Shown in pieces: positions 34,123 through 42,328 of a DNA stretch of 64,000 bases. Position 1 is the first letter of the stretch, and every line of letters begins with the position of its first letter. Where the stretch lies: positions 62,001 to 126,000 of the forward strand of contig JAQGHU010000107.1 in assembly GCA_028291515.1 (NCBI GenBank), given 5' to 3'. The notes beneath the pieces were generated by a model, which had not been told where the DNA came from, did not search any database, and saw nothing but the letters and a program-made list of their open reading frames with translations. Source of the DNA: Schlesneria sp. Lineage in GTDB: Bacteria > Planctomycetota > Planctomycetia > Planctomycetales > Planctomycetaceae. The position numbers and the translations under genes are program-made.

Positions 34123-36582
34123 ATGGATGATGACTGGGCCGTTCCCGCAGACGATTTGACTCCGGCCCAGCGGGCGGCCGTCGAACATTTTGAAGGCCCG
34201 TTGCTCGTGCTGGCAGGCCCGGGTTCCGGTAAAACTCGCGTCATCACGCGGCGCATTGCTCGACTGATTGAACGCGGTGTCAGGCCATGGGAAATCCTGG
34301 CGATCACGTTTACCAACAAAGCCGCTCGAGAAATGGCCGAGCGAGTCCAGTCGCTGCTTCCCGGCTCCCGAATCTGGGTCAGCACGTTTCACCGCTTCTG
34401 TTCCCGGATCCTGCGTGAACGGGGTGCCGCTGTCGGCCTGCAGCCCAATTTCTCGATCTTCGATACGGGCGATCAGCAACAACTGATCAAGCAGGTGTTG
34501 CACGATTTGGATTTCGATGCCAGCCACTTTCCTCCCGGCAAGCTGCTGCATCGCATCAGCCAGGCGAAGAACGAGCTGCTCACGCCAGAGAACTACGCCG
34601 CTCGTTATGGCGAAGGGATCGGCACACATCTCGAAGCCGTCGTCGCCAAGATCTATCCGCTGTATCAGAAGCGACTGCTGGAAGCGAACGCGGTCGACTT
34701 TGATGATCTGCTCGTTCACGTCGCGATCCTGTTGAACGAGAACGACGGACTGCGTAGTGACCTGGATCAGCGATACCGATTCATCCTGGTCGACGAGTAT
34801 CAGGATACCAACAAAGCTCAGTACCAGATTGTCGCCGCCCTATCCCAGATCGAACCGAACCTGTGCGCCACCGGCGATCCCGATCAGTCGATCTACGGCT
34901 GGCGTGGAGCCCGGATCGAAAACATCCTGCGGTTTGAGCAGGATTTTCCGGAAGTGAAATCGATTCGTCTTGAGGACAACTTCCGCAGCACGCCCGAAAT
35001 TTTGAAGACCGCCGATGCCCTGATCGCCAACAACATTCATCGTAAAGCGAAGCGGCTTCAGACTGGCAATGCGAGTGGCGAGCCGGTCGAGATGCGGCTG
35101 TACAGGGACGGACAGGATGAAGCGACAGGCATTGCGAACGAGATTCGTGCTCTCGTTGAAGCCGGCGAACGACAATGGAAAGACTTCGCCGTCTTCTATC
35201 GAGTGAACTCGCTGTCGCGATCTCTGGAAACCGCGTTTGCGAGACTGAAGATCCCGTTCCAGGTCGCAGGCGGCGTGGCGTTCTTCGAACGCATGGAAGT
35301 GAAAGACCTGCTGAGCTATCTGCGGCTGATCGAGAACCCGCTGGATCGAATTGCCTTTCTGCGAGTGGTCAACACGCCGACTCGCGGGATCGGAAAGAGC
35401 TCGCTTGAACGACTGACCCGCTGGGCCGATAGCACGGGAACCTCGCTGCTTGATGCTGCCCGTCAGCCCGGCCAAGTCCCCGATCTGCCCAAGAAGGCGG
35501 CTGTGCAACTGCGAGCGTTCGCCAGCTTGATCGATGAATTCACCGATCTCATGATCGGTTCGGGGAACTCACGACAGGACGAGGAGAGTCTTCTCGACCA
35601 AGAAGGCGATGATTTTTCTGAAGCAGTCCAAATGCCTGTCGGTTTGATCGAACGCCTGCTACGAGCCATTCTGCAACGCACCGGTTACGCCAGTCAGTTC
35701 ACTGATGAGCGGGACGAAGTCGCGTTGGCCCGACTGTCGAATATCGAAGAACTGGTGAGTGCGGCTCGATTGTACGACGTGCAAGAGTCCGCCACAGAAG
35801 GTGGACCGACTCTCACGGGCTTTCTGGAAACCGCCAGCCTCGCGCAGGACATTGACTCTCTCGATGAAGCGACCGGAGCGGTCACGCTGATGACCTTGCA
35901 CGCGGCGAAGGGGCTGGAGTTTCCCGTCGTGTATATCATCGGAGTCGAGCAAAATTTGATTCCTCACGAACGATCTCTACGAGAAAATGACCCTCGACAA
36001 CTGGAAGAAGAGCGACGCCTGCTATTTGTCGGAATCACACGAGCCGAAGAGAAACTGGTGCTCACACATACCCAGCGGCGTGAAATGCACGGCCGCAGCC
36101 TGAGCACCATTCCCAGTGATTTCATGCACGAACTGATCGTCACACGGAAGGACCTTACGAACGTTGATGAATTTCAGTTCGGCGATGACACTTCGAGTGA
36201 TTTCCACGATCCGGATCACGACTCAGTCGATCAGTCGTCGGACGTGCATCACTCGGAGTCCGCCTATCAACGATATTCCTCTGTCTCCGAAATCAGTAAG
36301 AAGCAGAAAAAAGCCAAAGGATCGATCGGCATTCCAGGCCTGGAAGGGCTCAACCTGACAACGGGCGCCGCGCTTCAGGCCGGAACCAATGACGCGGTGG
36401 AACTACCCCAGGGATTCTCTGTGGGGATGCAAGTCCGACATCCTCGGTATGGCTTAGGAACCGTCGTCGATGTCAGCGGCATGTCGCGGCGTCGAACATT
36501 GACAGTCGAGTTCGAAGTCGGCGACCGACGCGAAAGCTTCGTCGAATCGAAGTGCCCGCTGCAGCCAGTGGGCCTGCGTTAA
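34123..36582 (+). CDS. UvrD/PcrA-type superfamily 1 DNA helicase
   Basis: 819 residues from the ATG at 34123 (GTG 34117 and ATG 34072 are alternatives; GGAG lies at 34102-34105). 3'-5' helicase of nucleotide excision repair, replication restart and plasmid replication. Motifs: Q-motif LTPAQRAAVEHFEGPLLVLA, Walker A GPGSGKT, ITFTNKAAREM, DEYQDTNKAQY, GDPDQSIYGWRGA, LHAAKGLEFPVVYIIGVEQ, and VGITRAEEKL. The C-terminus has the Tudor-like domain of PcrA (VRHPRYGLGTVVDVSG...TLTVEF), which binds RNA polymerase in PcrA. An acidic Ser/His-rich linker separates it from the core. Assignment to PcrA rather than Rep rests on that domain. Confidence 0.94.
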   Translation: MDDDWAVPADDLTPAQRAAVEHFEGPLLVLAGPGSGKTRVITRRIARLIERGVRPWEILAITFTNKAAREMAERVQSLLPGSRIWVSTFHRFCSRILRERGAAVGLQPNFSIFDTGDQQQLIKQVLHDLDFDASHFPPGKLLHRISQAKNELLTPENYAARYGEGIGTHLEAVVAKIYPLYQKRLLEANAVDFDDLLVHVAILLNENDGLRSDLDQRYRFILVDEYQDTNKAQYQIVAALSQIEPNLCATGDPDQSIYGWRGARIENILRFEQDFPEVKSIRLEDNFRSTPEILKTADALIANNIHRKAKRLQTGNASGEPVEMRLYRDGQDEATGIANEIRALVEAGERQWKDFAVFYRVNSLSRSLETAFARLKIPFQVAGGVAFFERMEVKDLLSYLRLIENPLDRIAFLRVVNTPTRGIGKSSLERLTRWADSTGTSLLDAARQPGQVPDLPKKAAVQLRAFASLIDEFTDLMIGSGNSRQDEESLLDQEGDDFSEAVQMPVGLIERLLRAILQRTGYASQFTDERDEVALARLSNIEELVSAARLYDVQESATEGGPTLTGFLETASLAQDIDSLDEATGAVTLMTLHAAKGLEFPVVYIIGVEQNLIPHERSLRENDPRQLEEERRLLFVGITRAEEKLVLTHTQRREMHGRSLSTIPSDFMHELIVTRKDLTNVDEFQFGDDTSSDFHDPDHDSVDQSSDVHHSESAYQRYSSVSEISKKQKKAKGSIGIPGLEGLNLTTGAALQAGTNDAVELPQGFSVGMQVRHPRYGLGTVVDVSGMSRRRTLTVEFEVGDRRESFVESKCPLQPVGLR

Positions 36583-36674
36583 TCTGATCGCGAATCTGGG
36601 TGCCACGGTCTTGGAACATAGGTATGTACACCTCTCGGATGTACTTGTTTTGGGAAGCTTTGGCCGCTGTCATG

Positions 36675-36764
36675 AGGCCCAAGGGGCCGGAACATTTTCC
36701 AGCCGGGGCCCTTCGGCCCCGGAACAGGATCTCCAAAAATATCTCTTGAGGCCTGAAGGGCCGG
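36675..36764 (+). repeat. Left palindromic module of the transposase cassette
   Basis: Contains, in order, AGGCCCAAGGGGCCGG, CCGGGGCCCTTCGGCCCCGG (a near-perfect hairpin with a short TTCG-type loop) and GAGGCCTGAAGGGCCGG. The same three blocks occur in the same order in the reverse complement of 37338-37428. Confidence 0.8.
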
Positions 36765-36788
36765 TCCTTTAGAACGCATCCCGCATAA

Positions 36789-36864
36789 CTGTGGCGTCCC
36801 GCGAGCAGAAATCCACTTAGTCTAACCCATGTTTCAACGCGACACGTAAGTGCTATCAGCACTA
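36789..36864 (-). repeat. 76-nt stop-codon-associated repeat, copy 2
   Basis: Same length as copies 1 and 3. On the minus strand it opens with TAG, the stop of the transposase gene, then AGTGC, a 5-nt loop and GCACT. It differs from copy 3 almost only in the loop and at two positions near the middle. Confidence 0.9.
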
Positions 36865-37317
36865 ATCCCACGCATATCGCTCGTCAAGTTCGAGTTCATG
36901 CCGGCGGCAGAGTTCACGGAACTCATCTTGAAATGATTGTTTCGCATGATGTGCAGGCTGGCGACGGACATAGTCAACAACCTGATCGAGGTTTGATTGA
37001 CTAACCGAAAAAGCTCCGTAACCCGACTGCCACGAGAATGTCGGACTCCCCTGAGTTGCTGATTTGGCCCATTTGGAAGTTTCCACTTTGACATATTCCA
37101 GGAGCGAAGCAACTGTCACCGTGCGAGATAGTCCGCATACCAGATGCACATGATCAATCCAGCCACCAGTATGCACGAGGACACAACCTGCTCTTTCGAT
37201 CTGGTGGCAGAGGAGACTCAGCATTTCGTCGCGAAAATCGTCGCGCTGAAGATACGCACGCCGATCTTTAGTGCTGAACGTCACATGCAGCCACACGCGC
37301 GCCAAGGATTGAGGCAT
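36862..37317 (-). CDS. tnpA: IS200/IS605-like (Y1) transposase
   Basis: 151 residues, small HUH single-strand transposase. It starts with the family strand VWLHVTFSTKDRR; the HUH pair is H56-V-H58 in WIDHVHLV; the nucleophile is probably Tyr116 in VVDYVRRQ with Gln120 nearby. The C-terminal part (FSWQSGYGAFSVS, then KQSFQDEFRELCRRHELEL) is the version found in stand-alone REP-associated-like transposases of planctomycetes and acidobacteria. No tnpB is present. ATG at 37317. The protein looks intact. Its stop is the first triplet of the 76-nt repeat. Confidence 0.9.
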   Translation of the reverse strand: MPQSLARVWLHVTFSTKDRRAYLQRDDFRDEMLSLLCHQIERAGCVLVHTGGWIDHVHLVCGLSRTVTVASLLEYVKVETSKWAKSATQGSPTFSWQSGYGAFSVSQSNLDQVVDYVRRQPAHHAKQSFQDEFRELCRRHELELDERYAWD

Positions 37318-37337
37318 CGGCGACTCCCCTGAAATGT

Positions 37338-37428
37338 CCGGCCCTTCAGGCCTTTGGAAAGTTAAATTATGGGTTTAATTCCAGGGCCGAAGGGCCCTGG
37401 CTGGATAAAGTACCGGCCCCTTGGGCCT
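37338..37428 (-). repeat. Right palindromic module of the transposase cassette
   Basis: Inverted counterpart of 36675-36764. On the minus strand it reads AGGCCCAAGGGGCCGG, then CCAGGGCCCTTCGGCCCTGG, then AGGCCTGAAGGGCCGG. The central hairpin has compensating changes relative to the left module (G-C replaced by A-T on both arms), so the fold rather than the letters is conserved. Confidence 0.8.
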
Positions 37429-37526
37429 GAGAACAATGGACCGACAGACCATCTTTCGGGTTGCAGTCGGACAAGATGTGCAGATGCCTACGGACTTAAA
37501 GCCCTCCCAGACAGAGACCAGTCGCA

Positions 37527-38516
37527 TCACCGATCTGTCGGGCAACCACTCGCCCTCAGCACGGTTTCCTGCACGGCCAGATCGTGCATCGGGGACCAGT
37601 CGAACATCTTCTCACCGCGAATGACCTTGGCAAAATCGGCCGCGTCGCCGACGTAGCGCTCATACGACGCAACAGGTACGTCCTGGTATCCCTTGCGATA
37701 CATCCCGCGGTCTTTCGATAAGGCCAGATGCACCGACTTCGGTGCGTCCAATGGCTCGATATGTATCGTCCCTTCCGTGCCACAGACCACAAAATGCCGT
37801 CGGGCGGAGCCATCGACTTCCAAACCAGAAGACTTCACCGTCGCGAGAGCCTTGGGATAAGTGAGGACCGCCAGCATATTATCTTGCAACGTATCCTGCT
37901 GAGGGCCCGCATGCTGACGATACGGCGTGACAGACTCGGGCGCACCCAGAACATCAACCGCGATGTCGATGAGGTGACAGCCCAGTTCAAACATCATGCC
38001 GCCAACATACTCACCATGCCGCGCCCGATTCACTGGATCGACGACCTTGCTCATCACGCAGTGAACTTCGAACGGCTCGCCCAAGTATCCTTTTCGCAAT
38101 AGGTCTTTCATTAGCACCACGGCCGGGTTGTAGCGGTACATGTAGCCCATTTGCAGGCACAGGTGTTGTCGAGTGGCTATGTCGAGGATCCGACGAAACT
38201 GCAGCAGCGATTCTCCGGCTGGCTTGTCGAGATGCACATGCTTGCCAGCGTCGACGGACATTTCCGCATACTTCAGCAGGTCTCGCGGCTCGGTCTCAAT
38301 CGCGACCGCCTGCAAGCCGGGGACGCTCAGCAGTTGCTCGGCCGACATCCACGGCAGGTCTTTGTAAGCCGCTTGCCGCTGCGCCGTGTTCCGCAATCGA
38401 TCGATCGGCTCGACAATACCGACCACTTCGAAGTCGTCCGACTTTCGATAGGCCTCAAGCGCGCCCGCCGCGTGACCGTGCCCCGTCCCAATTTGACCGA
38501 TCTTGATCTTGGACAT
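37527..38516 (-). CDS. Gfo/Idh/MocA-family oxidoreductase (cytoplasmic)
   Basis: 329 residues. Rossmann N-terminus KIGQIGTGHGHAAGALEAY, GLQAVAIETEP, active-site Lys in HLDKPAGESL. The C-terminal domain has MSKVVDPVNRARHGEYVGGMMFELGCHLIDIAVDVLG, broken here only to show the Glu-Leu-Gly-Cys-His catalytic helix. There is no Tat signal, unlike the protein at 31746. Likely an NAD(P)-dependent sugar dehydrogenase or related enzyme; substrate unknown. It is followed downstream by the transposase cassette and lies 39 nt from the end of the DUF1648 gene, on the same strand. Confidence 0.88.
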   Translation of the reverse strand: MSKIKIGQIGTGHGHAAGALEAYRKSDDFEVVGIVEPIDRLRNTAQRQAAYKDLPWMSAEQLLSVPGLQAVAIETEPRDLLKYAEMSVDAGKHVHLDKPAGESLLQFRRILDIATRQHLCLQMGYMYRYNPAVVLMKDLLRKGYLGEPFEVHCVMSKVVDPVNRARHGEYVGGMMFELGCHLIDIAVDVLGAPESVTPYRQHAGPQQDTLQDNMLAVLTYPKALATVKSSGLEVDGSARRHFVVCGTEGTIHIEPLDAPKSVHLALSKDRGMYRKGYQDVPVASYERYVGDAADFAKVIRGEKMFDWSPMHDLAVQETVLRASGCPTDR

Positions 38517-38555
38517 TGCTCAACGCTTTCCAGGTTGAAGTCTGCCATCTGGGCT

Positions 38556-39092
38556 TCAGAGTGCCGGTGCGATGTGATTCGATGGCTGTTCGTTTGGCCT
38601 CCGAAATCGCCGATAAAGACAGACGATCCACGCGACGACACCGACTAGAAACGGTCCCGCCACTAACAATACCCACGACAGCGGCAAACTGGCTGGTTGA
38701 CGTTGATTGCCGAAGACGACCGCCCAGTGCAGCCCCGTAATAAAGGCGATTCCCAGGCAGGCCAGCCAGATGGAATGATGGAACAGATATTCGGTCGATT
38801 CATCTCGCCTCTCCGCCGCCAGCCAGTAGTCTCGATGGGGGAGATTAATGGCGGAGAGTGGCAGATAGCGCGCCATCCGCAACATGCCGATGATGAAGAG
38901 TGGAAACCCGACTCCGAATGCTCCCATGAAGATCAGATGCGCGGATCGACTCATCCAGCCGTTCGGATTGCCCGCTCCGTCGAAGTGAGTAGCCATGCGC
39001 GGGGGCAGCATTGGCACTGCCCCCAACAAGCTGGCCCCGAATCCGACCCACAGAATTGCGAGGACCAGAACAGAAAACTGGAATCGGGTCAT
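38556..39092 (-). CDS. DUF1648-domain membrane protein
   Basis: 178 residues from the ATG at 39092; an earlier in-frame start adds 12 non-hydrophobic residues. Four membrane segments: FSVLVLAILWVGFGASLLGA, LIFMGAFGVGFPLFIIGML, WLACLGIAFITGLHWAVV and LLVAGPFLVGVVAWIVCLY. Between the first two is the DUF1648 signature LPPRMATHFDGAGNPNGW. In other bacteria this domain occurs in small integral membrane proteins of unknown biochemical role. It lies between the DUF1080 and Gfo/Idh genes on the same strand. Confidence 0.82.
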   Translation of the reverse strand: MTRFQFSVLVLAILWVGFGASLLGAVPMLPPRMATHFDGAGNPNGWMSRSAHLIFMGAFGVGFPLFIIGMLRMARYLPLSAINLPHRDYWLAAERRDESTEYLFHHSIWLACLGIAFITGLHWAVVFGNQRQPASLPLSWVLLVAGPFLVGVVAWIVCLYRRFRRPNEQPSNHIAPAL

Positions 39093-39131
39093 GGCTCTGA
39101 CACTCCGACAGGCGTCTGTGCAGGACACAGA

Positions 39132-39881
39132 CTACTTTAACGATTTGACTCGGACATTGCGGTAGCGAACGAACTGCTTCGTGTAGTCTCCACCGCCATG
39201 CACTTGCAGGGCAATGCTACCAGTATCGGGGTGACGCTTCTCGGTGTCGGCGAACTCCATGAAGCGAACGCGATTGATCCACGTCGTGACCTTCGGTGGA
39301 TTGCTTTCGATGCGAGCTCGCAATTCATTCCATTCGCCATGCTTCCAGAATTCGGGCCAATCGGCTGGCTTGATCGGGCAGGGGAACGGAGAGTCCTTGG
39401 TCTGGATCTTCTTGACGTCGTCCAGGAAGTCGAAATTACGCAGATGAATCCCGCCCGATAGTCCTTCACCATAGACCCCGGCCAGATTGCCGCCATTGTG
39501 GTAGTCGACCATGTATTGATACGCCTGGCCTTTGTCGTTGCTGCGCAGGAACAGGCCGCTATCGGGACCGTAGTCGTTTTTCATCTCGACGATGACTTCG
39601 AAGTCCCCGAACTGGCGATCGGTGAGAATGATTCCGCCGTTTCCGGGGATATCCTGGCTGCCGGTGATCGCACCGTCTTCCAGGACCCACTTGCCGCCGC
39701 TGGTATGCATGCTGGCACCGCTGTGGCCGGTCTGAGTGCTGACGTGCCAGCCTCGTAATGACTTGCCATCGAAGATCGTTTCGAATCCATCGCTACTGAG
39801 CGACTTGTCGACCGGAAACTCGGCCGCTGACAACGCCGAGCCGCAGAGGGCGACACTACAGATCAAAGCCAAACGCATCAT
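39132..39881 (-). CDS. DUF1080 (3-keto-disaccharide hydrolase-like) secreted protein
   Basis: 249 residues from the ATG at 39881, with GAGG 8 nt upstream; the frame is open further upstream but without coding character. Signal peptide MMRLALICSVALCGSALSA. DUF1080 jelly-roll: FETIFDGKSLRGWHVS, WVLEDGAITGSQ, FGDFEVIVEMKNDYGPDSGL, FLRSNDKGQAYQYMVDYHN, and TGSIALQVHGGGDYTKQFVRYRNVRVK at the end. The family includes 3-keto-glucoside hydrolases and is highly expanded in planctomycetes. It probably works in the periplasm on sugars together with the neighbouring oxidoreductases. Confidence 0.9.
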   Translation of the reverse strand: MMRLALICSVALCGSALSAAEFPVDKSLSSDGFETIFDGKSLRGWHVSTQTGHSGASMHTSGGKWVLEDGAITGSQDIPGNGGIILTDRQFGDFEVIVEMKNDYGPDSGLFLRSNDKGQAYQYMVDYHNGGNLAGVYGEGLSGGIHLRNFDFLDDVKKIQTKDSPFPCPIKPADWPEFWKHGEWNELRARIESNPPKVTTWINRVRFMEFADTEKRHPDTGSIALQVHGGGDYTKQFVRYRNVRVKSLK

Positions 39882-40263
39882 CGAAGCAACCTCAAAGCAG
39901 AATTGAGCCACGGATGAAACACTGATGGAACACCGATAATTCTGCAGTGTTTTGCGGGCGAGAACAATCGACATCATGGCTGAACCACGGCAAATCGCGC
40001 TGGCTTCTGGTGCCATCCGCGATCAGCTTCTCGTTCTTCGGCTACGACGTGCTTTGCCCGTCAGAACGGAATCTTGCCCAGCAGAAATATGTCGCCTCTG
40101 AATTCAGCTAGTTGACAAGTCACATTGCACTCGCTGTAATGTGACTTGGTGACAGCGGGCACTTTGACCGACCATCCGCACCGATGGCTCCGTCTTTCAT
40201 GACCGTTGATAACCGATCACGTTACGCGATTCATTTTTTTGAATTCGTGGCGCTCGCTTATCA
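39882..40263. other. Intergenic region at the left edge of the accessory island
   Basis: No gene seen. It contains a perfect inverted repeat: CAAGTCACATT (40116-40126) and AATGTGACTTG (40138-40148), 11-nt spacer, extended by TGAC/GTGAC flanks. It lies 115 nt upstream of the MerR-like gene and could be an operator or an element end. Base composition drops from about 40100 onward. Confidence 0.6.
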
Positions 40264-40734
40264 ATGGATACGATCATGCAAAGACAACCAACGGTTTACA
40301 TGGCAGGTCAGGCCGCTAAGGCAGCAGGCGTTGCGTATCACCGTCTGAACTATTGGGCAACGACTGGAATCGTCGTTCCTAGCGTTGCAGAGGGTAAAGG
40401 CTACGCCGGAGTCAGGGCGTATTCGTTCGCTGATGTTGTCGCGTTGAAGGTAGCTGCTCGCATGAAGGCGAGCGGGTTCCCGATTCGCACGCTTCAGAAC
40501 TTAGTAACAGCGGTTCAGCAATGGGATGAGGAGTCCCCGAAGACATATTTCGTCGGCGATGAAAAAGGTAGCGTTGCGGCATTTGATGAAGCTGGAGCTT
40601 TTACCGCGCTACAACAGAAGGACCTGAAGGGGCTGACTTGGTTCGTCAATATTTCAGATATCGTGCAGGAAGTGAAGTCGCGATTGGAATCGCTGTCTCA
40701 ACCAATGCGCGGAAAGTCACTCCGAACAGCCTGA
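40264..40734 (+). CDS. MerR-like helix-turn-helix regulator
   Basis: 156 residues. The N-terminal winged-helix pattern GQAAKAAGVAYHRLNYWATT and GVRAYSFADVVALKVAARM matches MerR-type DNA-binding domains. The second half (FVGDEKGSVAAFDEAGAFTA and a final helix) is a small unassigned domain without metal-binding cysteines. A terminator follows at 40752. It probably controls neighbouring accessory genes or itself; the dyad at 40116-40148 is a candidate site. ATG 40264 is used; a second ATG four codons later is possible. Confidence 0.75.
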   Translation: MDTIMQRQPTVYMAGQAAKAAGVAYHRLNYWATTGIVVPSVAEGKGYAGVRAYSFADVVALKVAARMKASGFPIRTLQNLVTAVQQWDEESPKTYFVGDEKGSVAAFDEAGAFTALQQKDLKGLTWFVNISDIVQEVKSRLESLSQPMRGKSLRTA

Positions 40735-40751
40735 ACGAAACTAAATCAGAT

Positions 40752-40789
40752 AAGCCGATTGGCGCATGCGTGCCAGTCGGCTTTTTTTA
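40752..40789 (+). terminator. Intrinsic terminator after the MerR-like gene
   Basis: Stem AAGCCGATTGGC (40752-40763) with GCCAGTCGGCTT (40772-40783), one G-T pair, 8-nt loop, followed by TTTTTAT. Located 18 nt after the stop. Confidence 0.88.
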
Positions 40790-40861
40790 TTCCTTGAACC
40801 CGCGAACATGGAGGTCGCAATGCGATTGAGAATAATACCTGGGGGCTAATCCGGCAGCCTG

Positions 40862-41178
40862 CGCCCAAGGGGGCGGAGTGAGCCTAGTTTGGCGACCGAC
40901 TCACCCGCTCCACCCGAGATCGCTCTTGACCATCGGATTTGCTTTGCCGCAGACCTCCGATGGCATGCCCTTGTGAGGCTTGATGACGCCGCAGGCACGG
41001 TCTGCGCTTGTGGCGTCTTCATTTTCAAATGTACACAGCCGCTAAGACAGGATCAAGCTGAGTTTTATTTGGACTCGGCGTTTTTCAGTCCTCTCGTTGC
41101 CGCACGAACCCCTATTGATTGCAGCCATACGGCGACGGAGACGCCTGCAATGCGGCGTCAATCTGTTCTGTCGTATGG
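40862..41178 (+). ncRNA. Candidate structured RNA upstream of the SieB-like gene
   Basis: No gene is convincing in the 528 nt between 40735 and 41262, but at least six consecutive hairpins can be drawn: CGCCC-AAGG-GGGCG (40862-40875); GGAG-TGAG with CTCA and CTCC (40875-40911, 4-nt bulge); CCATCGGA/TCCGATGG (40930-40963); GACGCC-GCAG with CTGC and GGCGTC (40985-41017); GGACT/AGTCC (41071-41091); and CCATACG with inner GACGCC/GGCGTC and CGTATGG (41125-41178). It may be a structured leader of the following gene or an independent RNA. The strand is assumed from the neighbours. No family recognised. Confidence 0.4.
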
Positions 41179-41262
41179 TGAGTCAAAGTAATCCCCTTTA
41201 TCACCAATGCCAGTTTGATGGTTTCGCTTTCATTGGACGAAAATTCTGTCGGAGCAGAAGAG

Positions 41263-41817
41263 ATGGCTGAAATTCTCAAACACCTGATTGAACTACTGAA
41301 GCTCGCACCTCGCTATATGGCTGCCATTGCCTTAGTGAGCGGGATACTCCTTTACTTCCCTGACGCATTTCTCGATGGCCTTGGCGTACTGGCGTTCAAG
41401 AAATCGCATCATCAATGGATAGGAATTACGTTCCTTGTGTCTCTGGTTCTGTTCGTAATCGATAGGTCACTACGATTTTCAGAGAAGATTCGCGACGGGA
41501 ACAGGAAGGCAGAGCAGATCACAAGGCAAGTAAAGAGACTGTATTGCCTTACCGAGGAAGAGAAGCAGATTCTTCGGTTTTATATCGGTAAGCTGACGAG
41601 GACAAACTATCTAAAAATGGACGACGGTGTTGTTCAGGGACTGGTGTCCTGTGGGATCATCTTTCGCGTTGCCGCGATCGGAAACATGCGTGATGGGTTT
41701 GCGTACAATATTTCAGATTTGTCGTGGGATCATCTGAACGAGAGTCCGGGGCTACTTAATGGCGAGACAAATTTGTATCGAAACGACAAGGAAGAGAATC
41801 AGCAACGATGGAGATGA
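41263..41817 (+). CDS. SieB-like superinfection exclusion protein
   Basis: 184 residues from the ATG at 41263 (GGAG at 41251-41254, 8-nt spacing); an in-frame ATG at 41215 is possible. Two membrane segments (MAAIALVSGILLYFPDAFL and WIGITFLVSLVLFVID) are followed by a cytoplasmic helical domain with LTEEEKQILRFYIGKLTRTN, DDGVVQGLVSCGIIFR and GFAYNISDLSWDHL. This is the layout of the SieB family; the E. coli Rac prophage and phage P22 members abort infection by other phages. Composition is more A+T-rich than in the surrounding genes. Family call by pattern without a search. Confidence 0.7.
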   Translation: MAEILKHLIELLKLAPRYMAAIALVSGILLYFPDAFLDGLGVLAFKKSHHQWIGITFLVSLVLFVIDRSLRFSEKIRDGNRKAEQITRQVKRLYCLTEEEKQILRFYIGKLTRTNYLKMDDGVVQGLVSCGIIFRVAAIGNMRDGFAYNISDLSWDHLNESPGLLNGETNLYRNDKEENQQRWR

Positions 41818-41909
41818 TCAATCTCAGTGAATTCCGCCTCCGCAACGGGCCGTTTCCGACCTGTGATTAGCACGTTCTTCCACGGCTGGCGACGAAAGGC
41901 GAGTGGTTG

Positions 41910-42125
41910 ATGAACGACTGGGTGCCGTGCGTGAACTGTGGCCGCAAAAACAATATGAGCCCTCGATGGGGCATCGTGCCGCGTTGTCGGTACTGCGGTA
42001 AGTCAATACTCTGGGGTGGTGACGACGGCGTTGATTGGGGCGGGTGGATAGCAGTGGCGATTGTGAGTTGGATTGGACTGCTGTTTACTCTCTTCTTGAT
42101 CTATGCTGCACGGATTGGGCTTTGA
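41910..42125 (+). CDS. Small zinc-ribbon membrane protein (71 aa)
   Basis: The ATG at 41910 is preceded by AAAGGCGAG. The N-terminal half has two CxxC pairs (CVNCGRKN and CRYCGKSI), a typical zinc ribbon; the C-terminal half is one membrane helix (WIAVAIVSWIGLLFTLFLIYAA). Spacing to the SieB-like gene is 92 nt on the same strand, so they may be cotranscribed. The function is unknown; a membrane-tethered sensor is one possibility. Confidence 0.65.
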   Translation: MNDWVPCVNCGRKNNMSPRWGIVPRCRYCGKSILWGGDDGVDWGGWIAVAIVSWIGLLFTLFLIYAARIGL

Positions 42126-42328
42126 TACTGCCCCAATTTCGCCGTCAGCACCCAGCCGATGATGCATCAGCCTACACGGCGATAACGCATAGTAACCATC
42201 ATCACACAGATGTCGGTCATCGACAAAAACTCGACTTGCTCATCAGAATCAAACCAGCCCAGTAGAACGACGGTTTTCGGTTCTGGCGGGCAAAGCCCCT
42301 ACCACGATCCAATACCGTATCGTTTCTG

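Larger units (their letters stand above)
36675..37428. mobile_element. IS200-like transposase cassette with inverted palindromic borders
   Basis: A compact unit of about 750 bp: left module 36675-36764, copy 2 of the 76-nt repeat (36789-36864), the leftward transposase gene (36862-37317), and right module 37338-37428. The two modules are inverted copies of one another, about 90 nt each. The layout recalls RAYT/REP systems, in which a single-strand Y1 transposase lies between REP palindromes. Exact ends and target are not determined. Confidence 0.65.

Noticed and set aside
40889-41191. A 100-codon frame between the MerR-like and SieB-like genes
   Set aside because: Composition looks random, no Shine-Dalgarno, and the region is dominated by hairpins, so it is treated as non-coding.
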